From assembly GCF_009857605.1 (NCBI RefSeq), contig NZ_WWCT01000004.1:186001-250000 (forward strand): a DNA stretch of 64,000 bases, in the 5' to 3' direction. The notes below the pieces were generated by a model. That model saw nothing but the letters and a program-made list of their open reading frames with translations, did no database searches and had not been told where the DNA came from. This DNA is from Duganella levis (lineage in GTDB: Bacteria > Pseudomonadota > Gammaproteobacteria > Burkholderiales > Burkholderiaceae_D). Within the stretch, counting starts at the first letter, position 1. Each line of letters opens with the position of its first letter. A program made the translations under genes and the position numbers. Below are positions 46,280-56,054 of the stretch, piece after piece.

Positions 46280-48676
46280 ATGCTGAATCTCCGCGACTTC
46301 CGTATCGGCTTGCGTTTGCTTGCGGGCGAACCGGCCTACTCCGCCGTCGTCATCCTCGGTTTGGCCGTCGGCTTCAGCGTGTGCTTCCTGCTGTTGGGCT
46401 TTGTGCGCTACGTCTCCAGCTACGATGCCCAGGTGCCGCAGGCGGAACAGATTTACCTGGTCAAGTACAAGTACAACGGCATCCCCAAGCCACAGTGGTT
46501 CGAACTGGCGCCGCTGCCGCTGCTGGATGTCGCCACCCGCAGCGGCTTGGTCGACCAGGCCACGGCGCTCAACTACATCAAGGTGGACGTCAAGGTCGGC
46601 GCCTTGCTGGAACCGGTGGAATTTGCCACTGTCCACCCCAGCTTCGAACAAATATTCGACGTCCGTCCGCTGGAAGGCGACTTGTCCAAGGCCTTGCTGC
46701 AGCCGGACATGGTGGCGCTCACGCGCGGCATGGCCCACAAGCTGTATGGGCAAGAGCACGTGCTGGGCCGGACGCTGCAAGCCGGCGACAAGACGCTGAC
46801 CGTCGCCGCCGTGCTACCCGATCCGCCATCGAATTCCACCGTGACCTACAGCGGCTTGACCGGCATCGAAACCACGCTATGGCCCGCCGACGAGCGCATG
46901 ATGCTGTTTCAATCCTGGAGCTACATCTACGCCAAAATATATGTGAAGCTCAAGCCGAACGCTTCGCCGCTAGCCTTGAGCCAGATCCTGCAAGCGGCGG
47001 CTGACAACTCGCCCCTGGCCCGCGACCTGCATGGCCATGCTGCCGATATCCGGCTTGGCGCCCTGCCCGCCATGTATTTCGACCGCGACACCGCCGGCTC
47101 GCCCTACGGCAGCCTGCATGGCGACATCCGGGTCGTCTATGGCCTGACCTGCATCGCGCTGCTCATCATGCTGCTGGCGACGATTAACTACGTCAACCTC
47201 GCCACCGTGCGCACCTTGCGGCGCCGGCGCGAAATCGCCTTGCGCAAGGTGCTGGGCGCCAGCGTCGGCCGGATCGCCCAGCAGTTTCTCGCCGAGTCGC
47301 TGCTGGTTGCCCTGGGCGCCACCGGCCTGGGACTGCTGTTCGCCTACCTGCTGCTGCCGATTTTCGCTGACCTGGTCGACCGCAAGCTGGACGACATCTT
47401 CACGCCGTCGATGCTGGCATTGAGCCTGGCGGCGGGCGCCGTGGTTGGCGTGGTATCGGCCATCTATCCGCTGTGGGTGGCGATGCGGGTGCGTCCACCG
47501 GAAGCCTTCGCGGGACGCGGCGACAGCGAAACCGGCGACGCCTCCGCGCTGCGGCGCGTGCTGACGGTGCTGCAATTCGCGGTGGCCATCGGTCTCACCG
47601 GCGCCACCTTCGCCATCGCCTACCAGACCCGCTACGCGCTGTTGTCAGATCCCGGCTTTGACAGCCATCGCCTGCTGGTGATGCACCTGCCTGCCAGCCT
47701 CTCTGCGCAGGGCGCCAGCAGCTTGCGCGAAGCGCTGTCGCAGGTGCCGGGCGTGGAAGGCGTAGCCGCCACGGACAGTCCGCTCGGCGTCAGCTTCCTG
47801 GGACGCTTCTACGCCATCTCGCGCGATGACGGCACCAGGAGCAGCATCGTCTCGCGGCCGGTGACGGCCAATTTCTTCAGCGTCTACGGCATCCAGCCGC
47901 TCGCCGGTCGTCTTTTCGACAGCCATCGCAACCGCGACGACGCCACAGACACGATCGTTATCAGCGCCGCCGCGCTGCGGCCATTGAACTTCGCCACACC
48001 GCAAGCGGCCATCGGCCAGATCATCAGGCTGGGCGAAGGCGCCGGCTCGCTCAACGCCACCATTGTCGGCGTGGCGCCAGACATTCAACTGGAAGGATTG
48101 CATAAGGCGGCACGCCCCGTCATCTATGCCACCAGCAAGGACATCACGGTACTCACCGTCCGCACCCATGGTGACGTGGCGGCGCTGGCCAACCTCGCCA
48201 GCGGCTTGGCGCGCCAATACTTCCCCAACGACGTAGTCGATATCAGGCACGCCGACAGCTATTTTTTACAAAGCTATGCGGAGGACATCCGCCTCGCCAA
48301 AATGCTGGCGATCAGCAGTGCGGTGGCGATTGCCATCGCGGCCTTCGGCATGTATGTTCTCGCCGCCTATACGGTGCGGCGGCGCCAGCGCGAGATCGTC
48401 ATCCGCAAACTGCACGGCGCCAGCGCGCGCATCGTGGCGATGTTGATTGCCCGCGAATTCATTGTGCTGAGTGCAGCGGGAACGGTGCTCGGTTTGCCGG
48501 TGGCGTGGTATGCCAGCCATCGCTACCTGGCGTCGTTTGTCACATTCGCGCCGATGGCCATGCTGCCGCTGGCCGTGGCGCTGCTGCTGATCTGCGCCGT
48601 GATGCTGGGCGCCACACTGGCCCAGACGCTGGCGGTCAGCCGCATGAATCCCGCGCTGGCGCTGCGCTCAGCCTAG
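46280..48676 (+). CDS. FtsX/MacB-type ABC permease, duplicated, without a cognate ATPase nearby
   Basis: The protein has 798 residues and two MacB_PCD-FtsX units. Unit one has a helix at about 17-45 (YSAVVILGLAVGFSVCFLLL), a periplasmic domain, then helices near 290-310 (LTCIALLIMLLATINYVNLA), 335-360 and 385-410. The basic loop RRRREIALRKVLGASVGRIAQQF is the FtsX coupling motif. Unit two repeats the plan from about 430, with RRQREIVIRKLHGASARIVAML near 710. Such proteins work as mechanotransmission permeases with a MacB-like ATPase, exporting or sensing peptides and antibiotics. Neither ATPase nor membrane-fusion partner lies in the window, so partners are encoded elsewhere. The gene sits behind a sigma-54 promoter and dyad. 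Confidence 0.9.
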   Translation: MLNLRDFRIGLRLLAGEPAYSAVVILGLAVGFSVCFLLLGFVRYVSSYDAQVPQAEQIYLVKYKYNGIPKPQWFELAPLPLLDVATRSGLVDQATALNYIKVDVKVGALLEPVEFATVHPSFEQIFDVRPLEGDLSKALLQPDMVALTRGMAHKLYGQEHVLGRTLQAGDKTLTVAAVLPDPPSNSTVTYSGLTGIETTLWPADERMMLFQSWSYIYAKIYVKLKPNASPLALSQILQAAADNSPLARDLHGHAADIRLGALPAMYFDRDTAGSPYGSLHGDIRVVYGLTCIALLIMLLATINYVNLATVRTLRRRREIALRKVLGASVGRIAQQFLAESLLVALGATGLGLLFAYLLLPIFADLVDRKLDDIFTPSMLALSLAAGAVVGVVSAIYPLWVAMRVRPPEAFAGRGDSETGDASALRRVLTVLQFAVAIGLTGATFAIAYQTRYALLSDPGFDSHRLLVMHLPASLSAQGASSLREALSQVPGVEGVAATDSPLGVSFLGRFYAISRDDGTRSSIVSRPVTANFFSVYGIQPLAGRLFDSHRNRDDATDTIVISAAALRPLNFATPQAAIGQIIRLGEGAGSLNATIVGVAPDIQLEGLHKAARPVIYATSKDITVLTVRTHGDVAALANLASGLARQYFPNDVVDIRHADSYFLQSYAEDIRLAKMLAISSAVAIAIAAFGMYVLAAYTVRRRQREIVIRKLHGASARIVAMLIAREFIVLSAAGTVLGLPVAWYASHRYLASFVTFAPMAMLPLAVALLLICAVMLGATLAQTLAVSRMNPALALRSA

Positions 48677-50307
48677 ATCCGGTCGAGCAGCTGCTGTTCG
48701 GCCCTTTCGCTCAGCACCAGCACCAGCTTCAGGCGCGCGCGCGTCATGCCGACGAATAGCTTGCGCAGCACCAGCTGGTCCATCTCTTCGAAATCGATCT
48801 CGGTGAAGATGATGGCCGGCGCCGACTGGCCCTTGAAGCGGTACACCGATTCCGCCAGCAGGCCGCCGTCGCGGTACTGCGGATTGCCGAACAAATCGTA
48901 TTCGCCGGTAAAGGACTTCAGCGTATGCACATCGCTTAACTGGTCGAGGTGCAGGATGGCCGATTTTTCACGCCCACGGAACGAAGCGATCGCGATATCC
49001 TCGCGCGTAAAGCCGGCGCCCAGGCACAGCGTGACGGCGCGCCGCGTTTGCGCCAGCATCGCTTCGGTGTCGCCGTCCGGGTACACCAGTTCCTCGATAT
49101 CGGCGCCCTTGAACGGACTGCCCGCCTCCACCGGCGTGTCGGTCGCGCCGATGGTCGCCAGCAGTTCGACGATCTGGCGCGGACTGCGGTAGTTGGTATC
49201 GGAATGCAGCGTCACCCAGTCAGGCAAAGGCACGCTTTGTTTGCCGTACAGGTTTTGATTCGGATCTTCCAGCCAGATCGCGCGGCCTTCCGGCTTCAGC
49301 ATGCGCAGCAAAATATCGCGCCAGGCGGCCGAGAAATCCTGCCCTTCGTCGACGATCAGCACATCGTATTGCCAGCTCGCCGGCAGCGGTGACGCCGTCA
49401 TCTCTGCTTCGATCTTTTCCCACACATCCGGCGCGGCGTAGTTGGGCGTGTTGCCGCGCTCACGCGCAAAGGCGTCGCTCAGCATATGGAAGCTGGTCAC
49501 GCGGCCACCATCCGGCACCAGCGTCTGGATATGGTCGGCCAGCGGCCGGTTGTAGCAGACGTACAGTGGACACAGGCCCGCTTCGATGGCGGCCGCATAT
49601 TCCGACAACGCCAGCTGCGTCTTGCCGCTGCCGGCGGTGCCCATCACGCGCAGGCGGAACGGCGCGAACTCCAGCCGGTGCGCCCACGTCGCCAGGCCGC
49701 CCGACAGCCGCGCCACCATGCGCGCCGCATTGCCGATCATCGCGCTCGGATCGGGGCGGAGGCTGAGCATATTGCCGAGGAAGCGCGTGACCTTGTCGAA
49801 CTGCGCGTCGGCTGCCCCATCGCCCACCGGCAGGATGTCGCGCACCATTTGCGCCAGCAGATGCTTGTTGCTGGCGTCGATAATGTGGCGCGGGTCCAGC
49901 CCGGCCAGGTGCGGATCGCGCACCAGATAGTCGGGGCAATACAGCACGTAGTCGATTGACAGCTCGCTGCCAAAGCGTTCGGTCAGCACGCGGATCGAGC
50001 GCATGATGTGCTGCGCCACCCGGCGTGGCTTGCCGGCGTACTGCTTGACCAGGCCATCCGGCGTCTCGTTGAGGAAGCCGGCGATCTGCTCGACCAGCAG
50101 CACCCGGCCGTTCGGCGCCACGATCACAAAGTCCACCTGATCGAACGCCGAGTAGCCCTTCTCCACATTGGTCCAGTGGACGCCGTGATAGATATGGTAG
50201 GGCGCCTCCGCCAGCGTCGCATTCAGATACGCCAGCGTTTCAATCTCGCGCGCCGCCGCGCCAGTCGCCGACATCTCTTGCCAGCCGGTGGGATGAAGAT
50301 GAGCCAT
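48673..50307 (-). CDS. NERD-like nuclease domain fused to a UvrD/Rep-type helicase
   Basis: The protein has 544 residues. Residues about 20-110 resemble a NERD domain (GYSAFDQVDFVIVAPNGRVL, LLVEQIAGFLN). The usual nuclease ExK is E73-Q-I75 here, so the catalytic lysine seems to be missing. From about 215 a superfamily 1 helicase follows: Walker A GTAGSGKT (223-230), Walker B DEGQD (320-324), NYRSPRQIVELL and the C-terminal VGMTRARLKLVLVLSERAEQ. The motor is short and lacks the full 1B/2B insertions of UvrD. DNA repair or defence against foreign DNA are possible roles. It converges on the permease gene, sharing CTAG (48673-48676). Confidence 0.83.
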   Translation of the reverse strand: MAHLHPTGWQEMSATGAAAREIETLAYLNATLAEAPYHIYHGVHWTNVEKGYSAFDQVDFVIVAPNGRVLLVEQIAGFLNETPDGLVKQYAGKPRRVAQHIMRSIRVLTERFGSELSIDYVLYCPDYLVRDPHLAGLDPRHIIDASNKHLLAQMVRDILPVGDGAADAQFDKVTRFLGNMLSLRPDPSAMIGNAARMVARLSGGLATWAHRLEFAPFRLRVMGTAGSGKTQLALSEYAAAIEAGLCPLYVCYNRPLADHIQTLVPDGGRVTSFHMLSDAFARERGNTPNYAAPDVWEKIEAEMTASPLPASWQYDVLIVDEGQDFSAAWRDILLRMLKPEGRAIWLEDPNQNLYGKQSVPLPDWVTLHSDTNYRSPRQIVELLATIGATDTPVEAGSPFKGADIEELVYPDGDTEAMLAQTRRAVTLCLGAGFTREDIAIASFRGREKSAILHLDQLSDVHTLKSFTGEYDLFGNPQYRDGGLLAESVYRFKGQSAPAIIFTEIDFEEMDQLVLRKLFVGMTRARLKLVLVLSERAEQQLLDRI

Positions 50308-50345
50308 GTAGTGATAGACCTGGTGAAGGAAAGACTTATTCTAAA

Positions 50346-50364
50346 GCCGATTGCATCAATCGGC
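50346..50364 (-). terminator. Hairpin spanning the stop of the LURP-one-like gene
   Basis: GCCGATTG (50346-50353), three bases, then CAATCGGC (50357-50364) form a perfect eight-base stem. Read on the minus strand it includes the TGA stop of the gene at 50356 and is followed by TTTAG. The short T-run makes it a weak terminator. Confidence 0.45.
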
Positions 50365-50883
50365 GCCGCTGCTGTGGCTATCGTGTTCCGCCTGTTTTTC
50401 CATCAGCAGATTTGCCATCAGCACCGCAATGAACAGCACTGCCTGAGGGGAGTGATCAAGTACCTCGATATCGTGGCGCTCGCGTAGCGTCAGGAACTTG
50501 CCTTGCGCCCGCGCCAGCACTCGCCCACGCCAGGTCACTTCAAACTGTCGGTCGAACAGGCTGCCTGTCATGACGGCGCCGTCAAACGGACCGCCTTCAA
50601 CCAGAATGTGGCGCCGCAGCGTCCATGATTTACGGCGCAACTGGAAGCTGTCTTCACCCATGCTGACGTTCCAGGTCGATAGCCATGTCCACAACTTGCG
50701 CTTGAAGACAGCGACTTCCAGGCCATCCCGTGTCAGCACCCACGGCGGATTGAACCAGCCCCACTTTCCCACACACTCATACAGCATCATACCGTCGCTG
50801 TCGCAGATGTGAAAACGGCCGCGCCAGGACATCAGTTTACGAAAGATATGCAGTGTGACCGGGGTTGGCAAAGACTCGTCCAT
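50356..50883 (-). CDS. LURP-one/Tubby-C-like domain protein
   Basis: The protein has 175 residues from MDESLPTPVTLHIFRKLMSW; four more residues to 50895 are possible. Short beta-strands follow one another (RGRFHICDSDGMMLYECVGK, WVLTRDGLEVAVFKRKLWTW, SFQLRRKSWTLRRHILVEGG, GSLFDRQFEVTWRGRVLARA) and a hydrophobic helix comes near the end (QAVLFIAVLMANLLMEKQAE). This is the pattern of the LOR/YxjI family, a twelve-stranded barrel around a central helix with no proven enzyme role. It stands alone between the helicase gene and the divergent M2 peptidase gene. Confidence 0.7.
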   Translation of the reverse strand: MDESLPTPVTLHIFRKLMSWRGRFHICDSDGMMLYECVGKWGWFNPPWVLTRDGLEVAVFKRKLWTWLSTWNVSMGEDSFQLRRKSWTLRRHILVEGGPFDGAVMTGSLFDRQFEVTWRGRVLARAQGKFLTLRERHDIEVLDHSPQAVLFIAVLMANLLMEKQAEHDSHSSGAD

Positions 50884-50962
50884 TGGCGCTTTCAAGGAAT
50901 GCAGGAATGGTTAGCATATCACTTCGCCCGGTGTATCATGACCAGCACACACACCAAGGGAG

Positions 50963-52780
50963 ATGTCTGTGACACCAAAAATTATCAGCACGCTGCTGGC
51001 CTCCGCCCTCGCAGCCACCAGCGTTACCGCGCTGGCCGCACCCGCCGCCAAACCCACTGCCGCCGAAGCCGAACGCTTCCTGGCCGACACCGAAGCCAAG
51101 CTGAATAAGCTGAACAACGAACAATCGCGCGCCGCCTGGGTCGGTTCCAACTTCATCACCGACGACACCGAAGGCATCGCCTCCTACTTCGCCGAGCGCT
51201 ACCTGACCGCCTCCGGCGAAGCCGCCATCGGCGCGCGCCGCTTCAACGGCCTCAAACTGCCGGCGGAATCCGCGCGCAAGATCATGCTGCTGCAGCAAAC
51301 GCTGGTCTTCGCCGATCCGAAGGAGCGCGAACAATACGCCCAGCTGCAAGCCGCCATGAACGGCGCTTACGGCAAAGCCAAATACTGCTCCACGCCCGAC
51401 AACTGCATGGCGCTCGGCGAAATGGAAAAAGTCCTGGCCACCAGCCGCGATGAAGCCAAGCTGAAAGAAATGTGGGTCGGCTGGCACGCCCAGTCGCCGT
51501 CGTACAAACAGAAATACACCGACTACGTCGCCCTGTCCAACAAAGGCGCGCAGCAGATGGGCTTTGCCGACACCGGCGTGATATGGCGTTCGCAGTACGA
51601 CATGCCGCCGGAAGCCTTTGCCGCCGAAATGGAACGCCTGTGGCAGCAGGTCAAACCGCTGTACGACTCGCTGCTGACCTACACCCGCTACAAGCTGCGC
51701 GCCACTTACGGCCCGGACGTGGTGCCGCTGGACGGCCCGATCCCGTCTCACTTGTTCGGCAATATGTGGAGCCAGAACTGGTCCAATCTGTACCCGCTGC
51801 TGAAGCCGACCACGGGCGCCAGCAGCTACGACCTGACCAAAGTGCTGGAACAGCGCAAGACCGACGCCAAACAGATGACCAGGTACGCCGAGGGCTTCTA
51901 CACTTCGCTGGGCATGCAAAAGCTGCCGGCGTCGTTCTGGGAACGCTCGCTGCTGACCAAGCCGCGCGACCGCGATGTGGTATGCCACGCGTCGGCCTGG
52001 CCGCTGAATGAGAAGGACGACGTGCGCATCAAGATGTGCATCACGCCGACCGCCGAAGACTTCACCGTGATCCACCATGAACTGGGCCACATCTACTACT
52101 TCCTGGCTTACACCAAGCAGCCCTTCCTGTTCCGCAATGGCGCCAACGACGGCTTCCACGAAGCCATCGGCGACACCGTCGCGCTGTCGATCACGCCGAG
52201 CTACCTGAAGCAGATCGGCCTGATGGATCAGGAACCGGACGTCACCGCCGACATCCCGCAACTACTGGAACGTGCGCTGAGCAAGGTGGCGATTCTGCCG
52301 TTCGCCTACTCGGTGGACAAATGGCGCTGGGACGTCTACTCCGGCAAGACCAAGCCGGCCGACTACGACAAGAGCTGGTGGCAGCTGCGCGAGCAGTACA
52401 TGGGCATGAAGCGTCCGGCGCCGGTCAACGGCACCAGCGGCTTTGACGCCGGCGCCAAGTACCACGTGGCCGCCGATGTGCCATATGCGCGCTACTTCCT
52501 GGCCGACATGCTGCAATTCCAGTTCCACCGCGCGCTGTGCCGCGAAGCCGGCTACACCGGCCCGCTGAACCGCTGCTCGGTGTACGGCAACGCCAAGGCC
52601 GGCGCCAAGCTGCAACAGATGCTGGCACTGGGCGCCAGCAAGCCCTGGCCGGAAGCCTTGAAAGCCATCTCCGGCGAAGACAAAATCGACGGCAACGCGC
52701 TGCTCGAATACTTCGCGCCGCTGAAGACCTGGCTGGATCAGCAAAACGCCATCCTCTCCGCCGCCGAGAAGAAGTCGTAA
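50963..52780 (+). CDS. ACE-like peptidyl-dipeptidase, peptidase family M2
   Basis: The protein has 605 residues with signal peptide [20 protein letters not shown] up to ALAAPA. Zinc ligands are H372 and H376 in H-H-E-L-G-H (catalytic E373) and E400 in GFHEAIGD. Further M2 features are [20 protein letters not shown] and [15 protein letters not shown]. The family removes C-terminal dipeptides, as angiotensin-converting enzyme does. Start ATG 50963 has AAGGGA upstream. Bacterial M2 enzymes are secreted and serve peptide nutrition. It is a single gene and its transcription ends in a two-way terminator shared with the convergent TonB receptor. Confidence 0.95.
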   Translation: MSVTPKIISTLLASALAATSVTALAAPAAKPTAAEAERFLADTEAKLNKLNNEQSRAAWVGSNFITDDTEGIASYFAERYLTASGEAAIGARRFNGLKLPAESARKIMLLQQTLVFADPKEREQYAQLQAAMNGAYGKAKYCSTPDNCMALGEMEKVLATSRDEAKLKEMWVGWHAQSPSYKQKYTDYVALSNKGAQQMGFADTGVIWRSQYDMPPEAFAAEMERLWQQVKPLYDSLLTYTRYKLRATYGPDVVPLDGPIPSHLFGNMWSQNWSNLYPLLKPTTGASSYDLTKVLEQRKTDAKQMTRYAEGFYTSLGMQKLPASFWERSLLTKPRDRDVVCHASAWPLNEKDDVRIKMCITPTAEDFTVIHHELGHIYYFLAYTKQPFLFRNGANDGFHEAIGDTVALSITPSYLKQIGLMDQEPDVTADIPQLLERALSKVAILPFAYSVDKWRWDVYSGKTKPADYDKSWWQLREQYMGMKRPAPVNGTSGFDAGAKYHVAADVPYARYFLADMLQFQFHRALCREAGYTGPLNRCSVYGNAKAGAKLQQMLALGASKPWPEALKAISGEDKIDGNALLEYFAPLKTWLDQQNAILSAAEKKS

Positions 52781-52783
52781 AAG

Positions 52784-52814
52784 AAAAAAGGGCGTCCCGA
52801 GGGACGCCCTTTTT
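52784..52814. terminator. Bidirectional Rho-independent terminator
   Basis: GGGCGTCCC (52790-52798) and GGGACGCCC (52801-52809) form a nine-base stem; A6 lies before it and T5 after it. It can stop transcription from both sides, the M2 peptidase gene (plus) and the TonB receptor gene (minus). Confidence 0.9.
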
Positions 52815-52831
52815 AGTTCAAGCGCGAAGGC

Positions 52832-55582
52832 TTAGAACTTGTAGTTCACGCCGGCCAGCAGGGTGCGGCCGTATTTCTGGTATTCCAGCTGCTGCGAACG
52901 GTCGCCGTTGTAGGTCTCGTAGGCGGCGTTGCGCAGGTTGTTCACTTGCACCACAAAGCCCAAGCCCTTCATCGGACCATTCTCGAAGGTGTAGCCCACC
53001 TGCAGGTCGATGATGTTCTCGCCGACCACATAACGCAGTGCGCGGTCGTTCGAGAAGTTGCCGATCTCGCCGACGAAGTCCGAACGCTTGCGCTGGCTGA
53101 CGCGCGCCTCAAAGCCGGCCTTCTCGTAGTAAGCGGTCAGGTTGCTGACGCGCTTCGACAGGCCTGGCAGCGGGATGTGCTGGCCGATGCTGCCACTTGG
53201 ATCTTCGATCGTGATCTTGCTATCAGTGTAGGTGGTACTGGCGCTGATACCAAAACCATCCAGCGCCTTACTAACCATGTTCAACGGCAGCGATGCCGAC
53301 AGCTCCAGGCCCTTCAGGTTACCGCCGTTGCCGTTGTATGGCGCGGTGTAGTTACCGATGGTGGTGTGCAGCGGATCGGTCGGGTTGTTACCCACCGAGC
53401 CAGGCGGCACGTACGCGCTGAAGTCATACGACTTGGTCTGCGTGAAGATGTAGGTATCCAGCTTCTTGTAGAACGCCGCAGCGGCAAAGTACGCCTTCTT
53501 GTCGAAGTACTTCTCGTACGAGATGTCGAAGGCCTTGGCGCGCCATGGGTCCAGCTGGGCATTGCCGCCGCTGCCGCCCGGCTCGCGCTTGGTGGTGTCG
53601 ATGCCGAAGTCCAGTGCCGAACGCAGCTGGTCGACACGCGGACGCGCCAGTTGCTTGGCCAGCGCCAGACGCACGGTCTGCTGATTGTCCAGGCCGAACG
53701 CCAGGTTCATGCTTGGCAGGACGTCGGTGTATTTCTTGCCGTCGTTGACCGGCTTGATGGCGCCGGTGGTGTTGTCGTACCAGCGCGAAGCCGACGACTG
53801 GTCGGTGCGTTGCACCTGCACGCCGATGTTACCGCGCAGGCTGACGTCGGCGCCCAGTTCCGCTTCGATGTTCGCCTTGGCAAACGCGGTGGTGACTTTC
53901 TCGCTCACTTCCCAGGTTTTGGCGATCAGGTAACCCTGGGTGTCGGTCGGTGCGAACACCATGTACTTGGCCACCACGGCTGGCACGTTCCAGGTCGGAA
54001 TGTAGCCGGCGCCGGCAAAGCCCAGGTTGGCCGACTGGTAGAACAGGTCGGACGAAATGGTGGTCGGCGCGCCTTGCAGCGTGATGTTGCCTTCAGGCTG
54101 GTGCTTGTTCTTGCTGCGGTCGGCATAGTTGGCGCCGATGTCGAAGCTGGAGAACGCTTTTTCCAGCGCACCCGACGACTGGATGTTGGCGACCAGCTTG
54201 AAGCCTTTCAGCTCGTCTTCCACGCTCGGGGTCTTGCCGTAGCCCGAACCGTAGATGGTGTTGGTCACATACAGGTTGTTGCGGTTGTTGTAGTCCATGC
54301 CCGGGGTCAGCTGCGAGAAGCCGCCGTTGCCGTAGCCCAGCTTGACCGAATCCAGGAAGGGGGCGCCGGCCGCGTTGGTCATCTGCAGATTGTTTTCCAG
54401 GCTCAGCTCGTCGCGCTTGGCTTTCGAGTAGTTCAGGTCGGCAAACAGCGACCAGCCGTCCAGGCGGAATTCATTGCTCCAGCCGGCCGCGCGGATATCA
54501 TCCTGGCGCTTGTTATACATGCCGCGCACCAGCGGATAGATGTTGTTGGCGGTGCCGCCGGCGATGGTGCCGTTGTTGATCACGACCGGATTGTAGATCG
54601 GGTCCGGCTTGTTGCCGCCGTTCCAGCCGCTCAGGCTGATCTCGATCTGGTTCGAGGTTTCTTCGTTCTTGAAGCGCGATGCATAGGCGTCAAAGGTGCT
54701 GGTCCATTGCTTGTTCGGACGGTATTGCAGCACGCCCATCAGGCCGTCACGCTCGTTGCGGCCGCTCTTGGCCACGGCCTTGATGCCGTCCGACGCGAAG
54801 GTGCCGCTCGGCAGGCCGGCGCGGTCATCGCGCTTCCATGGCTCGTACAGGCCGGTCTCGTTGTCCAGCACCGGGGTTTCCAGGTGGGCGTAGCCGACTG
54901 CGACACCGATGGTGCGGTTGGCGAACTGGTCGATATAGCTGGCGCTGAAGCGGTTGCCGGTGTCCTTGGCGTTGCCGATCTTGCCCAGCGAGTTCTTCTC
55001 GCCACGGGCGTTGAGCGCCACGGTGCGGCCGGCGAAATTCAGCGGACGCACGGTTTGCAGGTCGATGGTACCCGACAGGCCCTGGCCAACCAGGCCGGCG
55101 TCCGGGGTTTTGTAGACGGTGACGCCGCCGATCAGCTCGGATGGATACTGGTCGAATTCCACGCTGCGGTTGTCGCCGGTCGAGACTTGCTCGCGGCCGT
55201 TCAGCAGGGTGGTGGAAAAGTCTGGCGACAGACCGCGAATCGAGATCACTTGCGCGCGGCCGGCAACGCGCTGGGCGGCCAGGCCTGGCAGGCGCGAGAT
55301 CGACTCGGCGATCGACACGTCCGGCAGCTTGCCGATGTCTTCGGCCGAAATCGCCTCAACGATGGAGGTCGCGTCTTTCTTGACCGAGATCGCGTCCTCG
55401 ATGCCGCGGCGGATACCGGCCACGGTCACCGACTGCAGCTTCGGCGCGTCGGCGGCGGGTGCATCCGCGCTGGTTTGGGCAAACGCTGGCGCTGCGGCGG
55501 CCACGACCAACAGGGCAACGCCTGCGGCGAGTGGCTTTAACTGGAACGCAGTGTGGCTGCGCTTGCTTGCGAAGATGTTCAT
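52832..55582 (-). CDS. TonB-dependent receptor, maltodextrin-type (Caulobacter MalA class)
   Basis: The receptor has 916 residues with signal peptide ending APAFAQTSAD. The TonB-box-like LQSVTVAGIRRGIEDAISVK and the plug start DATSIVEAISAEDIGKLPDV-SIAESISRLPG are hallmarks of the TIGR01782 class from Xanthomonas and Caulobacter, whose members import plant and alpha-glucan oligosaccharides. The barrel closes with RTLLAGVNYKF, ending in Phe. It is divergent from a six-hairpin glycosidase gene with a HexR-like box between. Maltodextrin uptake is inferred from class and neighbours; direct proof is lacking. The 472-base leader region also contains a good sigma-70 promoter. Confidence 0.92.
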   Translation of the reverse strand: MNIFASKRSHTAFQLKPLAAGVALLVVAAAAPAFAQTSADAPAADAPKLQSVTVAGIRRGIEDAISVKKDATSIVEAISAEDIGKLPDVSIAESISRLPGLAAQRVAGRAQVISIRGLSPDFSTTLLNGREQVSTGDNRSVEFDQYPSELIGGVTVYKTPDAGLVGQGLSGTIDLQTVRPLNFAGRTVALNARGEKNSLGKIGNAKDTGNRFSASYIDQFANRTIGVAVGYAHLETPVLDNETGLYEPWKRDDRAGLPSGTFASDGIKAVAKSGRNERDGLMGVLQYRPNKQWTSTFDAYASRFKNEETSNQIEISLSGWNGGNKPDPIYNPVVINNGTIAGGTANNIYPLVRGMYNKRQDDIRAAGWSNEFRLDGWSLFADLNYSKAKRDELSLENNLQMTNAAGAPFLDSVKLGYGNGGFSQLTPGMDYNNRNNLYVTNTIYGSGYGKTPSVEDELKGFKLVANIQSSGALEKAFSSFDIGANYADRSKNKHQPEGNITLQGAPTTISSDLFYQSANLGFAGAGYIPTWNVPAVVAKYMVFAPTDTQGYLIAKTWEVSEKVTTAFAKANIEAELGADVSLRGNIGVQVQRTDQSSASRWYDNTTGAIKPVNDGKKYTDVLPSMNLAFGLDNQQTVRLALAKQLARPRVDQLRSALDFGIDTTKREPGGSGGNAQLDPWRAKAFDISYEKYFDKKAYFAAAAFYKKLDTYIFTQTKSYDFSAYVPPGSVGNNPTDPLHTTIGNYTAPYNGNGGNLKGLELSASLPLNMVSKALDGFGISASTTYTDSKITIEDPSGSIGQHIPLPGLSKRVSNLTAYYEKAGFEARVSQRKRSDFVGEIGNFSNDRALRYVVGENIIDLQVGYTFENGPMKGLGFVVQVNNLRNAAYETYNGDRSQQLEYQKYGRTLLAGVNYKF

Positions 55583-55680
55583 TTAATGTCCCCTCTGAAT
55601 GACACAAATATAAGTCCCGCAACTGCAGCAACCACGGGAACCAAGGAATTGCAACGTTCTAAAGACGTTCTGGAAAGAAT

Positions 55681-55708
55681 TTTGTACTAAAACTAGATTC
55701 GGTGTCAA
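55681..55708 (-). promoter_or_regulatory. Sigma-70 promoter of the TonB receptor gene
   Basis: On the minus strand TTGACA (55708-55703) and TACAAA (55686-55681) are 16 bases apart. The start would be near 55674, giving a leader of about 90 bases. Confidence 0.5.
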
Positions 55709-55813
55709 TCAAACTTCCCTGTCACTACGTAATACCAGCCCCGGATATCAAGGCTCCCTCTACGATATCGGGGGATGCGTTGTATTTCGGCTACAGGATT
55801 TGAATGACGGCGA

Positions 55814-55828
55814 TGTAGTAGAACTACA
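55814..55828. promoter_or_regulatory. Perfect HexR-like box (TGTAGT-N3-ACTACA)
   Basis: TGTAGTAGAACTACA is a perfect inverted repeat of six-base arms with a three-base centre. It lies about half-way between the receptor start (55582) and the glycosidase start (56055), so it may serve either. Confidence 0.68.
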
Positions 55829-56028
55829 GTTTATTGCGGAAAAACGGTATTTTCTGTAGGCGAATGCCAGTTTGGCTGCGCCGAGGGGCCCATTAGACCG
55901 CTCAAACCGGCCCCGACTGTATTTGAACTCAATTCAAGCCAGCCAGTCGCGTTTGATGGCGGTGACTTTTAAGAGTATTCTTTCGAAAAATCAACAGCCT
56001 AGGCCCGGCCGGGCAAAAAAATATGGCA

Positions 56029-56043
56029 TGTAGTACGACTACG
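56029..56043. promoter_or_regulatory. HexR-like box overlapping the glycosidase ribosome site
   Basis: TGTAGTACGACTACG matches 11 of the 12 fixed positions and ends 11 bases before the ATG, running into the GGAG ribosome site. Confidence 0.62.
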
Positions 56044-56054
56044 GAGAGCAATCA

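Larger units (their letters stand above)
55583..56054. other. 472-base divergent regulatory region (TonB receptor / glycosidase)
   Basis: No gene is seen. The receptor side carries a sigma-70 promoter (55681-55708), with AGAACGT twice, 11 bases apart, just downstream of it on the minus strand (complement of ACGTTCT at 55654 and 55665). The middle carries the perfect box at 55814-55828 and the glycosidase side a second box at 56029-56043. The stretch between about 55860 and 56010 is GC-rich and holds nothing I can name. Confidence 0.6.

Noticed and set aside
52946..55540. Long open frame antisense to the maltodextrin-class TonB receptor (about 860 residues)
   Set aside because: Mirror frame of a complete receptor; low-complexity Val/Gly/Arg/Leu sequence with no motif.
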